From Patulibacter sp. (lineage in GTDB: Bacteria > Actinomycetota > Thermoleophilia > Solirubrobacterales > Solirubrobacteraceae): a stretch of DNA of 45,017 nt. Made by a program: the position numbers and the translations under genes. Under the pieces are notes generated by a model that was not told the origin of the DNA, made no database searches, and saw nothing but the letters and a program-made list of their open reading frames with translations. This document shows positions 24,064 through 34,636 of the stretch, in pieces (within the stretch, counting starts at the first letter, position 1; every line of letters begins with the position of its first letter). The DNA is taken from positions 1 through 45,017 of the forward strand of contig NZ_JAURWA010000182.1 in the NCBI RefSeq assembly GCF_030655195.1, given 5' to 3'.

Positions 24064-25107
24064 ATGATGATCGTCATGAAGGCCGATGCGACGCAGGAGG
24101 AGATCGACACCGCGATCTCGCGCGTCGAGGAGGGCGGGGCCCGGGCCCACGTCAGCACGGGCGCCGAGCGCACCGTGATCGGGGCCGTCGGCGTCGACGG
24201 GACGCAGCGCGAGCGGCTCGCGTCGCTGGCGACGGCACCGGGCGTGGACCGCGTCGTCCCGATCACGAAGCCCTACAAGCTCGCCTCGCGCGAGTTCGGG
24301 CCCGACCCCGAGTCGACGCTCGAGATCGCCGGGCGCACGATCGGCGGCGGCGCGTTCGCCACGATCGCGGGCCCGTGCACCGTCGAGTCCTACGAGCAGA
24401 CGATGTCGACGGCGCGCACGATGCGCGACGTCGGCGTCCAGTTCTTCCGTGCGGGGGCGTACAAGCCGCGCTCGTCGCCCTACAGCTTCCAGGGCCTCGG
24501 CCGCGAGGGGCTCGGCATCCTCCGGGCGGTCAAGGAGGAGACCGGTCTGCCGATCGTCACCGAGCTGATGGACGTCCGCGACGTCGAGGCCGTCTGCGAG
24601 GTGGCCGACGTGATCCAGGTCGGCGCGCGGAACATGCAGAACTACCCGCTGCTCACCGAGATCGGGCGCAGCGGTGTCGCGACGCTGATCAAGCGCGGGC
24701 TGGCGGCGACGATCGAGGAGCTCCTGATGGCGTCGGAGTACGTCCTGAAGGAGGGCAACCCGAACGTCATCCTCTGCGAGCGCGGGATCCGGACGTTCGA
24801 GACGACGACCCGGTTCACGCTCGACATCGCGGCCGTGCCGGTGCTCAAGGAGCTGACGCACCTGCCGGTCGTCGTCGATCCGTCGCACGCGGCGGGCCGG
24901 CGCGACCTGGTCCTGCCGCTGTCGATGGCCGCCGCCGCCGCCGGGGCCGACGGGATCATCGTCGAGACGCACCCGGCGCCCGAGGAGGCCGTCTGCGACG
25001 GCCCGCAGCAGCTGCGGGCCGACGAGTTCGGTGCCTACCTGCGCCGGGTCGAGGCCGCGGCGGCCCTCGCCGGCCGGGTCCCCGCACCGGTCACGGTCCC
25101 CGCCTGA
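24064..25107 (+). CDS. aroF: 3-deoxy-7-phosphoheptulonate (DAHP) synthase, type I beta
   Basis: 347 residues; catalyses the first step of the shikimate pathway from PEP and erythrose 4-phosphate. Residues 1-75 form a ferredoxin-like N-terminal domain ([21 protein letters not shown]) like that of Thermotoga DAHP synthase, which mediates Tyr/Phe feedback. The barrel then has [28 protein letters not shown] (PEP/E4P binding), [20 protein letters not shown] and [15 protein letters not shown] (metal/substrate). The ATG at 24064 (or 24067) has GAGGAG 6 nt upstream, a proper ribosome site, as expected for a gene read from a long leader. The leader peptide upstream suggests a second, transcript-level layer of end-product control. 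Confidence 0.95.
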   Translation: MMIVMKADATQEEIDTAISRVEEGGARAHVSTGAERTVIGAVGVDGTQRERLASLATAPGVDRVVPITKPYKLASREFGPDPESTLEIAGRTIGGGAFATIAGPCTVESYEQTMSTARTMRDVGVQFFRAGAYKPRSSPYSFQGLGREGLGILRAVKEETGLPIVTELMDVRDVEAVCEVADVIQVGARNMQNYPLLTEIGRSGVATLIKRGLAATIEELLMASEYVLKEGNPNVILCERGIRTFETTTRFTLDIAAVPVLKELTHLPVVVDPSHAAGRRDLVLPLSMAAAAAGADGIIVETHPAPEEAVCDGPQQLRADEFGAYLRRVEAAAALAGRVPAPVTVPA

Positions 25108-25164
25108 CCCGACCGGGCCGACCGCTCCCGGGTCCGCGCCACGCGGGCACCCGGGGGCGGTCCG

Positions 25165-25170
25165 TAGGAT
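25165..25170 (+). promoter_or_regulatory. -10 element of aroA
   Basis: TAGGAT, giving a predicted leader of about 70 nt. The leader contains a GGGGC/GCCCC hairpin and ends with AAGGA 10 nt before the ATG. Confidence 0.45.
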
Positions 25171-25245
25171 CACGGTCCACCGGGTGGGGCCGGAGCGCCC
25201 CGCCAGACGCCCGCCCCCACCGCACCAGCGAAGGACCACCACCGG

Positions 25246-26556
25246 ATGGACGTCCGCTTCGACCCCTCGGGGCCGCTCAAGGGCCGGCTGACGCCGCCCG
25301 CCGACAAGTCGATCAGCCACCGCGCGGCGATGGTCGGCACGATGGCCTCCGAGCCGGTCGTCGTGACGAACTACCTGACCGGCGAGGACACGCTCTCGAC
25401 CCTGCAGGCGATGAGCACCCTGGGCGCGCTCGTCACCCGTGAGGACACCCGCGTCACGCTCCGGGGCGTCGGCCTGCGGACCCCCGACGCGCACGGCGAG
25501 ACGATCGACGTCGGCAACGCCGGGACCCTGATGCGCCTGCTCCCCGGCTGGCTCGCCGGCCAGGACGGCCGCTCGTTCCGCTTCGACGGCGACGCCTCGA
25601 TCCGCCGCCGTCCCGTGGACCGCATCGCCGAGCCGCTGCGCCTGATGGGCGCGAACATCGAGGCCACCGACGGCCGACTGCCGCCGTTCACCGTCCACGG
25701 CACCCAGCTGCACGGCATCACGTACGAGCTGCCCGTCGCCTCCGCGCAGGTCAAGAGCTGCGTGCTGCTCGCCGGCATGCTCGCCCACGGCGAGACCACC
25801 GTCGTCGAGCCCGTCGCCTCGCGCGACCACACCGAGCGGCTGCTCTCGCGCCTGGGCGTCCCGCTCTGGCGCGACGGCGACCGCATCACCGTCGGCCACG
25901 TCGACGAGCTGACCGTCGACGACATCCACGTGCCCGGCGACATCTCGTCCGCGGCGTTCCCGATCGTCGCCGGCGTCCTCGTGAAGGGCTCGCGCCTGCT
26001 GGTCGAGGGCGTCAACGTCAACTGGACCCGCGTCGGCATCCTCGACGTGCTCGAGCGGATGGGCGCCGTGGTCCTCGGCGAGCGGGAGCGGCGGCAGGAC
26101 GGCATCGTCCCCGGCGAGGAGCCCGTGGCCGACCTCGACGTCGCCCACGGCCCGCTGCGCGGGACGACGGTCGAGGCGGAGGAGGTCCCGCTGGTGATCG
26201 ACGAGCTGCCGCTCGTGGCGCTCCTGGGCTGCTTCGCCGAGGGCGAGACGATCGTCCGCGGCGCCGAGGAGCTCAAGCACAAGGAGTCCGACCGGATCGC
26301 GACCGTCGTCGACGGCCTGCGCGGCCTGGGCGCCGACATCGAGGCGACCGACGACGGCTTCGTCGTGCAGGGCGGCACCGGGATCCGCGGCGGGACGATC
26401 GAGGCGCACGGCGACCACCGCCTGGCGATGCTCGGCGCCGTCGCCGGACTCGCCTCCCGCGAGGGCGTGACCGTCAAGGGCATGGAGGCCGCCGAGGTGT
26501 CGTACCCCGGCTTCGCCGACCACGTCGCACACCTGCAGCGCCGCGCGGGGACCTGA
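25246..26556 (+). CDS. aroA: 3-phosphoshikimate 1-carboxyvinyltransferase (EPSP synthase)
   Basis: 436 residues; transfers the enolpyruvyl group of PEP to shikimate 3-phosphate, the sixth step of the shikimate pathway. PADKSISHRAAMVGTMA, VGNAGTLMRLLPGWLAGQ, RPVDRIAEPLRLMGA, VASAQVKSCVLLAGM, EPVASRDHTERLL, VPGDISSAAFPIVAGV, VIDELPLVALLGCFAEG and ELKHKESDRIATV follow in order. The pattern LMRLL after GNAGT is nearer to class II (glyphosate-tolerant) enzymes than to E. coli AroA. The start is set by AAGGA at 25231-25235. It follows aroF after 138 bp with its own probable promoter at 25165. Confidence 0.96.
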   Translation: MDVRFDPSGPLKGRLTPPADKSISHRAAMVGTMASEPVVVTNYLTGEDTLSTLQAMSTLGALVTREDTRVTLRGVGLRTPDAHGETIDVGNAGTLMRLLPGWLAGQDGRSFRFDGDASIRRRPVDRIAEPLRLMGANIEATDGRLPPFTVHGTQLHGITYELPVASAQVKSCVLLAGMLAHGETTVVEPVASRDHTERLLSRLGVPLWRDGDRITVGHVDELTVDDIHVPGDISSAAFPIVAGVLVKGSRLLVEGVNVNWTRVGILDVLERMGAVVLGERERRQDGIVPGEEPVADLDVAHGPLRGTTVEAEEVPLVIDELPLVALLGCFAEGETIVRGAEELKHKESDRIATVVDGLRGLGADIEATDDGFVVQGGTGIRGGTIEAHGDHRLAMLGAVAGLASREGVTVKGMEAAEVSYPGFADHVAHLQRRAGT

Positions 26557-26576
26557 GGGCGGGGTAGGGGCCGCCC

Positions 26577-27473
26577 ATGTCCCCGAGCATCCCCGGCCTC
26601 GACGTCCGCGATCTGCCGACCCGCCACGGGACGGTCCGCGCGGCGGTCGGCGGCGAGGGGCCGCCGCTCCTGCTGCTCCACGGCTACCCCGAGACCCACC
26701 TCATGTGGCACGCGGTCGCGCCGCGGCTGGCGGAGCGGTTCACCGTCGTCGCCTGCGACCTGCCCGGCTACGGCGCGTCGTACCGCCCGGCGGTGCAGGA
26801 CGACCACGCCCCGTACGGCAAGCGCGCGTGGGGCGAGGCGCTGGCCGACGCCATGACCTCGCTGGGCCACGAGCGCTTCGCCGTCGCCGGGCACGACCGC
26901 GGCGCGCGGGTGGCCTACCGGATGGCGCTCGACCTGCCCGACCGGGTCACCCGCCTCTGCGTCCTGGACGTCGTCCCGACCCTGGAGGTCTGGGAGCGCG
27001 CCGACGACCGGCTGGCGATCGCCTACTGGCACTGGGGCTTCCTCGCCCAGCCCGCGCCGCTCCCGGAGGACCTGATCGGCGGAGCGCCCGACGCGTTCTG
27101 GGACGCCCACGTCACCCGGATCGGCATCGATCCGACCGATCCCGTCCGGTACCCGCCCGACGTCGTCGCCGCCTACCGCGCCCAGCTCGACGACCCCGGC
27201 TTCCGCACCGCGATCTGCGAGGACTACCGGGCGGGTGCGACGGTCGACCGCGCCCACGACGCCGACGACCGCGCCGCGGGCCGGCGCATCGCCTGCCCGA
27301 CGCTCGCGCTCTGGGGCGCCCGGGGCGCGCTGCCGATCCTCTACGGGGACGTCGTCGACGCCTGGCGCCCGTGGTGCGACGACGTCCGCGGCCACGCCCT
27401 GGACGCGTCGCACTTCGTCGTCGAGGACCGCCCGGCCGAGACCGCCGCGGCGATCGCGGCGCACTGCGCCTGA
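26577..27473 (+). CDS. alpha/beta hydrolase, haloacetate-dehalogenase-like
   Basis: 298 residues. LLLLHGYPETHLMWHAVAPRLAE gives the oxyanion-hole HGYPE. The nucleophile elbow is AGHDRGARVAYRMALD (D107-R108, with R111), exactly the pattern of fluoroacetate dehalogenases. YWHWGFLAQPAPLPEDLIGG supplies the His/Trp of the halide pocket, and SHFVVEDRP carries the catalytic His. Haloacetate or epoxide hydrolysis is therefore likely, the former favoured. The ATG follows TAGGGG (26565-26570) by 6 nt, a weak leaderless-type signal. It begins 20 bp after aroA but shows no link to aromatic synthesis. Confidence 0.85.
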   Translation: MSPSIPGLDVRDLPTRHGTVRAAVGGEGPPLLLLHGYPETHLMWHAVAPRLAERFTVVACDLPGYGASYRPAVQDDHAPYGKRAWGEALADAMTSLGHERFAVAGHDRGARVAYRMALDLPDRVTRLCVLDVVPTLEVWERADDRLAIAYWHWGFLAQPAPLPEDLIGGAPDAFWDAHVTRIGIDPTDPVRYPPDVVAAYRAQLDDPGFRTAICEDYRAGATVDRAHDADDRAAGRRIACPTLALWGARGALPILYGDVVDAWRPWCDDVRGHALDASHFVVEDRPAETAAAIAAHCA

Positions 27474-27573
27474 CGCCGACCGGGCCGCGCCCCCCCCGGC
27501 TCGGCGACCGCACCCGCCGGACCCGCCGTCCCGGCCGCCGATCCGGGCGACCGGGCGCCGCCGTCGGAACGGC

Positions 27574-28833
27574 TCAGGCCGCGGCGGGCTCGTCGATCAG
27601 CGGGTGCTCCAGCTCGTCGCGCCGGAGTCCCAGGCCGAAGAGGAACCCCACGCCCGCCACCGCCGCGACGACGCCGGTGGCGACGAACACGGCGGTCACG
27701 CCGAAGAGCTCGCCGGCCGGCCCGGCCAGCGCCATCGAGATCGGCATGAGCGCGAGCGACACGAACCAGTCCAGGCTGGCGATGCGGCCCTGCAGGCGCG
27801 GCGGGACGCGCCGTTGCAGGAGCGTGCCCCAGATCACCTGGCCGCCCGAGTCGAGCAGGCCGACGACGACGAGGACGACGGCCATCGCCCACAGGTGGTC
27901 GAGGAACCCGAGGATCGCCAGCGGCGCGGTGCCGAGACCCCACAGCAGCAGGATCGCGGTGAGGTACCGGCGCGGGAACGGGCGCGACGAGACGATCAGC
28001 GCCCCCGTCGCCGACGCGATCCCGTAGGCGGCCAGGAGCAGGCCGTACTCCGCCGATCCGCCGCCGGTCTCGTCGCGCACGAGGAACGGCAGCAGCACCT
28101 CGATCGGCCCGAGCAGGAAGAGGATCGTGACCATCGCGAAGACGAGCGTGCCCCAGAGCCAGCGCTGCGAGCGGACGTAGCGCGCACCCTCCGCCATCTC
28201 GGCCAGGACGGGGCGGATCCCGCTCGCCGCCTTGACCGCGTCGCCCGGGAGCGGGACGGAGCGCATCGCCATCAGGCACGCCACCGAGATCGCGTAGGTC
28301 GCCGCGTTCAGCAGCATCGCCGCACCGGGACTGGCGACGGCGACGAGCAGCCCGCCGAGCGCCGGGCCGGCGGACTGCAGCGCCAGCGGGCGGATGACGC
28401 CCTCGAGCCCGTTGGACGCGAGCAGCTGGTCGGGCGGCACGAGCTGCGGGACGAGCGCCGTGAACGCCGGGACGAAGAACGCCTCGGCCGAGCCGATCAC
28501 CACGGCGCCGACGGCGAGGTGCCAGAGCTCGAGGGTCCCCGTCAGCGCGAGGGCGCCGAGGGCCAGGGTGCTGACGCCGCGGGCGACGTCCGCGGTGACC
28601 ATGATCCGCCGGCGCGGCACGCGGTCGGCGACGACCCCGGCGAACAGGATGCACGTGACCAGACCGACCCCGAAGAGGGTGGTCACGAGCGACAGCTGCA
28701 GCGGTCCGCCGCCCAGCTCGATGACCTGCCAGGCCAGCGCGACGAGCCAGACGCCGTCGCCGACCAGCGACACGGCGAGGCCGGACCAGAGGAGCCGGAA
28801 GTCCCGGTCGCGGAGTGGACGGAGGGCGCGCAC
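27574..28833 (-). CDS. MFS transporter, enterobactin-exporter/DUF894-like
   Basis: A major facilitator of about 419 residues with 12 predicted helices. FRLLWSGLAVSLVGDGVWLVAL (helix 1), VVADRVPRRRIM (the loop 2-3 motif), EAFFVPAFTALVPQLVPPDQL and VIWGTLLQRRVPPRLQGRIASLDWFVSLALMPIS are typical of the drug/siderophore efflux branch (EntS/MFS_3). The substrate is unknown. The GTG at 28833 was chosen because the hydrophobic core starts soon after and upstream residues are not protein-like; AACAGT or TACAAC just before it may be the -10. It is divergent from cmk and convergent with the hydrolase gene, with no terminator hairpin I can identify between stops at 27473 and 27574. Confidence 0.85.
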   Translation of the reverse strand: MRALRPLRDRDFRLLWSGLAVSLVGDGVWLVALAWQVIELGGGPLQLSLVTTLFGVGLVTCILFAGVVADRVPRRRIMVTADVARGVSTLALGALALTGTLELWHLAVGAVVIGSAEAFFVPAFTALVPQLVPPDQLLASNGLEGVIRPLALQSAGPALGGLLVAVASPGAAMLLNAATYAISVACLMAMRSVPLPGDAVKAASGIRPVLAEMAEGARYVRSQRWLWGTLVFAMVTILFLLGPIEVLLPFLVRDETGGGSAEYGLLLAAYGIASATGALIVSSRPFPRRYLTAILLLWGLGTAPLAILGFLDHLWAMAVVLVVVGLLDSGGQVIWGTLLQRRVPPRLQGRIASLDWFVSLALMPISMALAGPAGELFGVTAVFVATGVVAAVAGVGFLFGLGLRRDELEHPLIDEPAAA

Positions 28834-28973
28834 GGCCCACTGTTGTAGCGCGACGGGCGGCCCGGCCCGCGCCCCCGTCGGCGACGTGACCCCGCGCACG
28901 GAGGGGTTCGAACCCCACCCGGCCCGGGCCCCCGTGCCGCGGAGGGGCCGCGCGGTGCGGTCTCCGACCGCTC

Positions 28974-28979
28974 TATCCT
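28974..28979 (+). promoter_or_regulatory. -10 element TATCCT, leaderless start of cmk
   Basis: TATCCT ends 7 nt before the cmk ATG; no ribosome site is present. Confidence 0.6.
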
Positions 28980-28986
28980 CGGGCCG

Positions 28987-29637
28987 ATGCTCGTCGCGAT
29001 CGACGGCCCCGTGGGGGCCGGCAAGTCCACCGTGGCGCGTGCCGTCGCCGCCCATCTCGGCTTCACGTACCTCGACACCGGCGCCATGTACCGCTGCGTG
29101 GCGCTGGCCCGCGTGCAGGACGAGTCCGCCGACCGCACGCGGCCGGTGGAGGAGCTCGCGATCGACTTCGAGGGCACGCGCGTGTTCCTCGACGACATGG
29201 ACGCGACGGACGTCATCCGCACCCCGGCCGTCAGCCAGCGCGCCTCCGAGGTCGCCACGGACCCCGCCGTCCGCGAGAACCTCGTGGAGCGCCAGCGCGC
29301 GTTGACCCGGCGCGGCGACTGGGTCGCCGAGGGCCGCGACATCGGCACCGTCGTGCGGCCCGACGCCGAGCTGAAGGTCTTCCTCACCGCCTCCGACGAG
29401 GAGCGGGCCGGCCGCCGCGCGGCGCAGACCGGCCGCACCCTGCAGGAGGAGCTCGCGGACCTGCGCGAGCGCGACGAGCGCGACCGCACCCGGGAGGCCT
29501 CGCCCCTGCGGCAGGCCGACGACGCGGTCCTCGTCGACACCACCGGCCTCTCGTTCGACGAGGTCGTCACCCGGATCGCCGAGCTCGTGGACGACGTCCG
29601 CGGGCCCGCGACCACCCCGAAGGACCCCGCATCATGA
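28987..29637 (+). CDS. cmk: cytidylate kinase
   Basis: 216 residues; phosphorylates CMP and dCMP with ATP. The P-loop [12 protein letters not shown] is at 7-18, [10 protein letters not shown] lies in the NMP-binding domain, [28 protein letters not shown] is the signature region and [14 protein letters not shown] is the lid. The stop overlaps the der ATG as ATGA, so the two are coupled. The aroA-cmk-der order is conserved in actinobacteria but here aroA and cmk are separated by a hydrolase gene and an oppositely oriented transporter gene. Confidence 0.95.
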   Translation: MLVAIDGPVGAGKSTVARAVAAHLGFTYLDTGAMYRCVALARVQDESADRTRPVEELAIDFEGTRVFLDDMDATDVIRTPAVSQRASEVATDPAVRENLVERQRALTRRGDWVAEGRDIGTVVRPDAELKVFLTASDEERAGRRAAQTGRTLQEELADLRERDERDRTREASPLRQADDAVLVDTTGLSFDEVVTRIAELVDDVRGPATTPKDPAS

Positions 29638-31118
29638 GACAGGTCGCCATCGTCGGCTTCCCCAACGTCGGCAAGTCCTCGCTCGTCAACCGGCTTACCG
29701 GTCGGCGCGAGGCCGTCGTGCACGAGCGCTCCGGGATCACCCGCGACCGCAAGCACGTCGAGGCCGAGTGGAACGGCCGGACCTTCGAGCTCGTCGACAC
29801 CGGCGGCGTCGACGCCCTGGACCCCGACCCGATGGCCGCGGCCATCCTCGATCAGGTCCGCGCGTCGCTGCTCACCGCCGACGTCGTCGTGATGGTCGTC
29901 GACGCGAAGTCCGGACTGCGCCCCGGCGACGCCGAGCTCGCCGACATCCTCCGGCGCTGGAAGGGCCCGAAGATCGTCGCGGCCAACAAGATCGACGTCG
30001 GCAAGGACATCCCGGCGGCGTCGGAGTTCTACGGCCTCGGCCTCGGCGAGCCGATGCCCGTCTCCGCCGCGCAGGGCCTGGGCACCGGCGACCTGCTCGA
30101 CAAGGTCGTCGAGGCGCTGCCCGACGGCGACGGCGATCCCGGCGCGGACGACGTCCTCCGCCTCGCGATCATCGGCCGCCCGAACGTCGGCAAGTCGACG
30201 ATGTTCAACCGCCTCGTCGGCGACGAGCGGACGATCGTCTCCAACGTCGCCGGCACCACGCGCGACGCCATCGACCTGCCGATCCAGATCGACGGCCGCG
30301 ACCTGATCATCGTCGACACCGCCGGCATGCGCCGCCAGTCGAAGGTCTCGGAGTCCGTCGAGTACTACACGACGCTCCGCTCGCAGCGGGCGGTCGACCG
30401 CGCCGACGTGGCGATCGTCGTCTGCGACGCCGCCGACGGCGTCACCGCCCAGGACTTCCGCATCGCCGACCTGGCCATGCGCGCCGGCTGCTCGACGCTC
30501 ATCGTGCTCAACAAGTGGGACGAGCACAACATGACCGACGACGATCTGGCGCACGAGCGCGGGCACGTCCAGCAGAAGCTCCGCCTGCGCCCGCGTGTCC
30601 TCACCGCCAGCGCGAAGACCGGCCGCAACATCAACCGGGTCATCGAGGAGGCGATCGCCCTGGGCGACCGCCGCAAGGGCCGGATCCCGACCTCGCAGCT
30701 CAACCGCTTCCTCGCCGAGGTCGTCGAGGCCAAGCAGCCGCCGGCCGTCCGCGGCAACCGCCTGAAGATGCTCTACATCACGCAGGTGGGGGAGGAGCCG
30801 CCGCGCTTCGCGATCTCGGTCAACGACCGCGCCCGCGTCGTGCGGTCCTACGCCTACTTCGTCGAGAACCGGCTGCGCGCGCGCTTCGGCTTCGACGGCG
30901 TGCCCGTGATCATCGACTTCAACGAGCGCCGTGCCCGCCGCAGCGAGGTCTCGATGACGCCGGGCCGCCAGCGCCGGATCATCGAGGAGGAGGTCCTGGA
31001 CGACGAGGACGTCGTGCCGGACGAGGAGCTGGCGGAGGTCGAGGAGTTCCCGATCGACCCCGCGATCGACCACCTGCCGTGGATCGACGCGGGCGACGCG
31101 TCGCTCGACGACGACTGA
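29634..31118 (+). CDS. der: ribosome-assembly GTPase Der (EngA)
   Basis: 494 residues with the tandem G domains unique to Der. The first has [18 protein letters not shown] and NKID; the second has [20 protein letters not shown] and NKWD. A KH-like C-terminal domain follows ([30 protein letters not shown]). It acts in maturation of the 50S ribosomal subunit. The last 60 or so residues after the KH domain form a very acidic tail ([21 protein letters not shown]). The ATG overlaps the cmk stop. Confidence 0.96.
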   Translation: MRQVAIVGFPNVGKSSLVNRLTGRREAVVHERSGITRDRKHVEAEWNGRTFELVDTGGVDALDPDPMAAAILDQVRASLLTADVVVMVVDAKSGLRPGDAELADILRRWKGPKIVAANKIDVGKDIPAASEFYGLGLGEPMPVSAAQGLGTGDLLDKVVEALPDGDGDPGADDVLRLAIIGRPNVGKSTMFNRLVGDERTIVSNVAGTTRDAIDLPIQIDGRDLIIVDTAGMRRQSKVSESVEYYTTLRSQRAVDRADVAIVVCDAADGVTAQDFRIADLAMRAGCSTLIVLNKWDEHNMTDDDLAHERGHVQQKLRLRPRVLTASAKTGRNINRVIEEAIALGDRRKGRIPTSQLNRFLAEVVEAKQPPAVRGNRLKMLYITQVGEEPPRFAISVNDRARVVRSYAYFVENRLRARFGFDGVPVIIDFNERRARRSEVSMTPGRQRRIIEEEVLDDEDVVPDEELAEVEEFPIDPAIDHLPWIDAGDASLDDD

Positions 31119-31170
31119 GATGGCGGGCGTCGCGACAGCCGCCGGCTGAGCGCGACGGCCGGTCCGACCC

Positions 31171-32711
31171 GTGCCGCGGACGCCCCGACGGCCGTCGCTG
31201 CGACGCCTCGTCGTCGCCGCGACCCTCGCGGTCCTGCTCACCGTCCTCGGCGTGCTGCTGCTGCGCGCCGACGACGCCCCGCCGTTCCGGCCCTCCGGCG
31301 CGTCGCTGCGCCTGGTCCCCGACGACGCGCTGATCACCGTCCAGGTCGTCGCCGACCAGACCCGTGCCCCCGTCGACGACGCGCTCCGCCGACTGGACGA
31401 CCTGCCCGGCGGCACCGCGCTGCTCGGCCGGCTGCGGGCCCAGCTGGTGCCCGAGGGGTGCCCGCCGATCACGGTGCGGACGCGCGACGTGACCGTCGCG
31501 CTGCTGCGCACCCGGGCGGGCGGGCCGGCCGCGCCGCTCGTGCTGCTCGGCCGCGGCGGGACCCGGACCGACGCCGGCCCCGTGCGGCGGTGCGGCGGGC
31601 GCACCTCCCAGCGGCTGGGCCGCTTCGTCGCCGTCGGCCCCGCCGCCCTCGTGCGGCGGGCGCGCCGCCTGCTCGGCGCCCCGCGCGCCCGCGGCTCGCT
31701 GGCCGCCGATCCCCTGCAGCGACGCATGGTCTCCGGGCTCCCCGACGATCGGCTGATCACCGCGTGGATGACCCCCGACGGCGTCCGCCGGGTGCTCGCC
31801 ACGCGGGGGGACGGGGCCGCCGCGCTCGCCGCGGCGCTGGACCGCCCCGACCTGGGGGGCGTCGCGCTCGGGATCGTCCCGACGGGCGACGGCGCCCGGG
31901 TGGTCGCGCGCCTGGACACGACGTCCGGCGCCGGGCGCGCGTTCGCGGCGGACACCCCGGTCGCCGCGCCGGCGTCGGCGGTGGGCACCCTCCTGACGAC
32001 GGACCCGCTCGCGACCGCCTCCCGCGTCCTGGACGTCATCGCGGCGACGCGCGGCGAGACGCCGAAGGACCTCGCGGCGCTGCTCTCGGCCGTCGTCGAC
32101 CGGATCGACGTCGCCATCGGCGGGGCGGTGCGCCGGGACGTCGTCGGTGCGTTGCGCGTGCCGTCCGAGGTCGTCCTCACCCCGGGGCCCGCGCCCACCG
32201 GGGGCGTCGCGACGGGGACGGCGGCGCGCGGCCTGGCGGTCACCGTCGTCGTGCCGGTGACCGACGGCCGCCGCGCCGCGGCCGCCCTGGCACGCCTGCG
32301 TCCCCGTCTGGCGCGGGCCCTCGGCGACCGGCGGTTCACGGTCCGCCGGGTGGCGGGCCGCCGCTCCTGGTCGCTGCGGCTGCCGGGCGGCGGGGGCGCG
32401 GGCTACCTCGTCGACGGCGACCGGATCGTGGTCTACACCTCGCGGGCCGCCGCCGAGGCGGTCCTCGGGCCCGGTCCGCGACTGACCGATCGCGTCGACT
32501 GGGACCGCGGAGGCGGCGAAAGCCGAAATCGGCCCATGTCGATAGGCTTTCTCGACTTCTCGCAGCTCGTGCGCGTCGCGGCCCCTCCGGCCGGGAGCGC
32601 GCGTGCCGCGGACCGTGCCCTGCTGGACGGTCTGCGCCGGGTCACCTCGGCACGGATGCGGTCCCGCACGGAGGGCCGGGAAGCAACCTTTGACGTCGAC
32701 CTCAGGATCCC

Positions 32712-32715
<4 letters not shown>
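31171..32715 (+). CDS. membrane-anchored DUF3352-like protein
   Basis: 514 residues. A single N-terminal anchor ([21 protein letters not shown], about 11-31) is followed by an extracytoplasmic region starting [15 protein letters not shown], in the style of actinobacterial DUF3352 proteins, which begin with a 'VPADAxxYV' strand and have repeated alpha/beta units. No catalytic motif is seen and the function is unknown. It lies after der and its TGA overlaps the metK ATG (ATGA). A short AT-rich segment with an inverted repeat interrupts its GC-rich 3' end at 32515-32551 and may be a promoter for metK. Confidence 0.7.
32518..32551 (+). promoter_or_regulatory. AT-rich inverted repeat with TAGGCT, possible internal metK promoter
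   Basis: GAAAGCC (32518-32524) and GGCTTTC (32545-32551) are exact inverted repeats, with GCCGA/TCGGC nested on the left side. TAGGCT (32543-32548), the same hexamer as at the prfC start, would begin a transcript about 155 nt upstream of metK, inside the preceding gene. Confidence 0.35.
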
Positions 32716-33932
<1,217 letters not shown>

Positions 33933-33953
33933 CCCACCGCACCTCGCAGGACC

Positions 33954-33979
33954 GACGGGCGCCGCTTGCGGCGCCCGTC
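33954..33979 (+). terminator. strong terminator hairpin of metK
   Basis: A perfect 12-bp stem (33954-33965 with 33968-33979) with a 2-nt loop (TT), 22 nt after the metK stop. Only a short T-containing tail follows. Confidence 0.8.
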
Positions 33980-34009
33980 GTCGTTCCGGGCAGCTGCGAC
34001 CATGGGGGC

Positions 34010-34636
34010 ATGGACGGCAGGCGCATCGAGACGCTCGACGAGCTCCGCTCGATCGTCGGTGAGCCGCTGCCGCGGGTCCGCGACAAGGCGCGGTCCACGC
34101 TGCACGAGCTCGACCGGCGGTGGCTGGCCGCCTCGCCCTTCTGCCTGGTGGGGACCGCGGACGCCGAGGGGCGCTGCGACGTCTCGCCGAAGGGCGACCC
34201 CGCCGGGAGGCTCGTCCACGTCCTCGACGACACGACGATCGCGCTGCCCGAGCGGCCCGGGAACCGTCGCGCGGACGGGCTGCGCAACGTGCTGGAGAAC
34301 CCGCACGTCGGCCTGAACTTCCTGATCCCCGGGCGGGGCGACACGCTGCGGGTGAACGGACGGGCCCACGTCGTCCGGGACGCCCCGTGGTTCGACGACC
34401 TCGTCGTCGGGCCCCACCGGCCGGCGCTGGCGCTCGTCGTCGAGGTCGACGAGGTCTTCCACCACTGCGCGAAGGCGTTCCTGCGGGCGAAGCTGTGGGA
34501 CCCGGAGACCTGGGGCCCCGAGGCGACCGTGCCGTCGCGGGCCGCGATCGCCAAGGCCCTCGAGCGGCCCGAGGAGCGGATGGAGGAGCTCGAGGCCTAC
34601 TACGGACCGGCGTACGGGCGGCGGCTCTACGGCTGA
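34010..34636 (+). CDS. FMN-dependent PPOX-type flavoprotein (MSMEG_1061/DR2398 family)
   Basis: 208 residues of the pyridoxamine-phosphate-oxidase-like split barrel: IVGEPLPRVRDKARSTLHELDRRWLAASPFCLVGTADAEGRCDVSPKGDPAG, PERPGNRRADGLRNVLENPHVGLNFLIPGRGDTLRVNGRA, and HCAKAFLRAKLWDPETW. This order is that of the MSMEG_1061 group, thought to bind FMN or F420; the substrate is unknown. The ATG at 34010 is preceded by GACCAT (33998-34003) at 6 nt, the same hexamer as before the hisC and priA starts. The 3' end overlaps the convergent exporter gene by 10 bp. Confidence 0.85.
   Translation: MDGRRIETLDELRSIVGEPLPRVRDKARSTLHELDRRWLAASPFCLVGTADAEGRCDVSPKGDPAGRLVHVLDDTTIALPERPGNRRADGLRNVLENPHVGLNFLIPGRGDTLRVNGRAHVVRDAPWFDDLVVGPHRPALALVVEVDEVFHHCAKAFLRAKLWDPETWGPEATVPSRAAIAKALERPEERMEELEAYYGPAYGRRLYG

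Noticed and set aside
28900..28920. GGGGTTCGAACCCC resembling a tRNA T-arm between the MFS gene and cmk
   Set aside because: The stem fails beyond four pairs in tRNA register on either strand, no anticodon arm with T33 or acceptor stem can be drawn, and the cmk promoter occupies the space.
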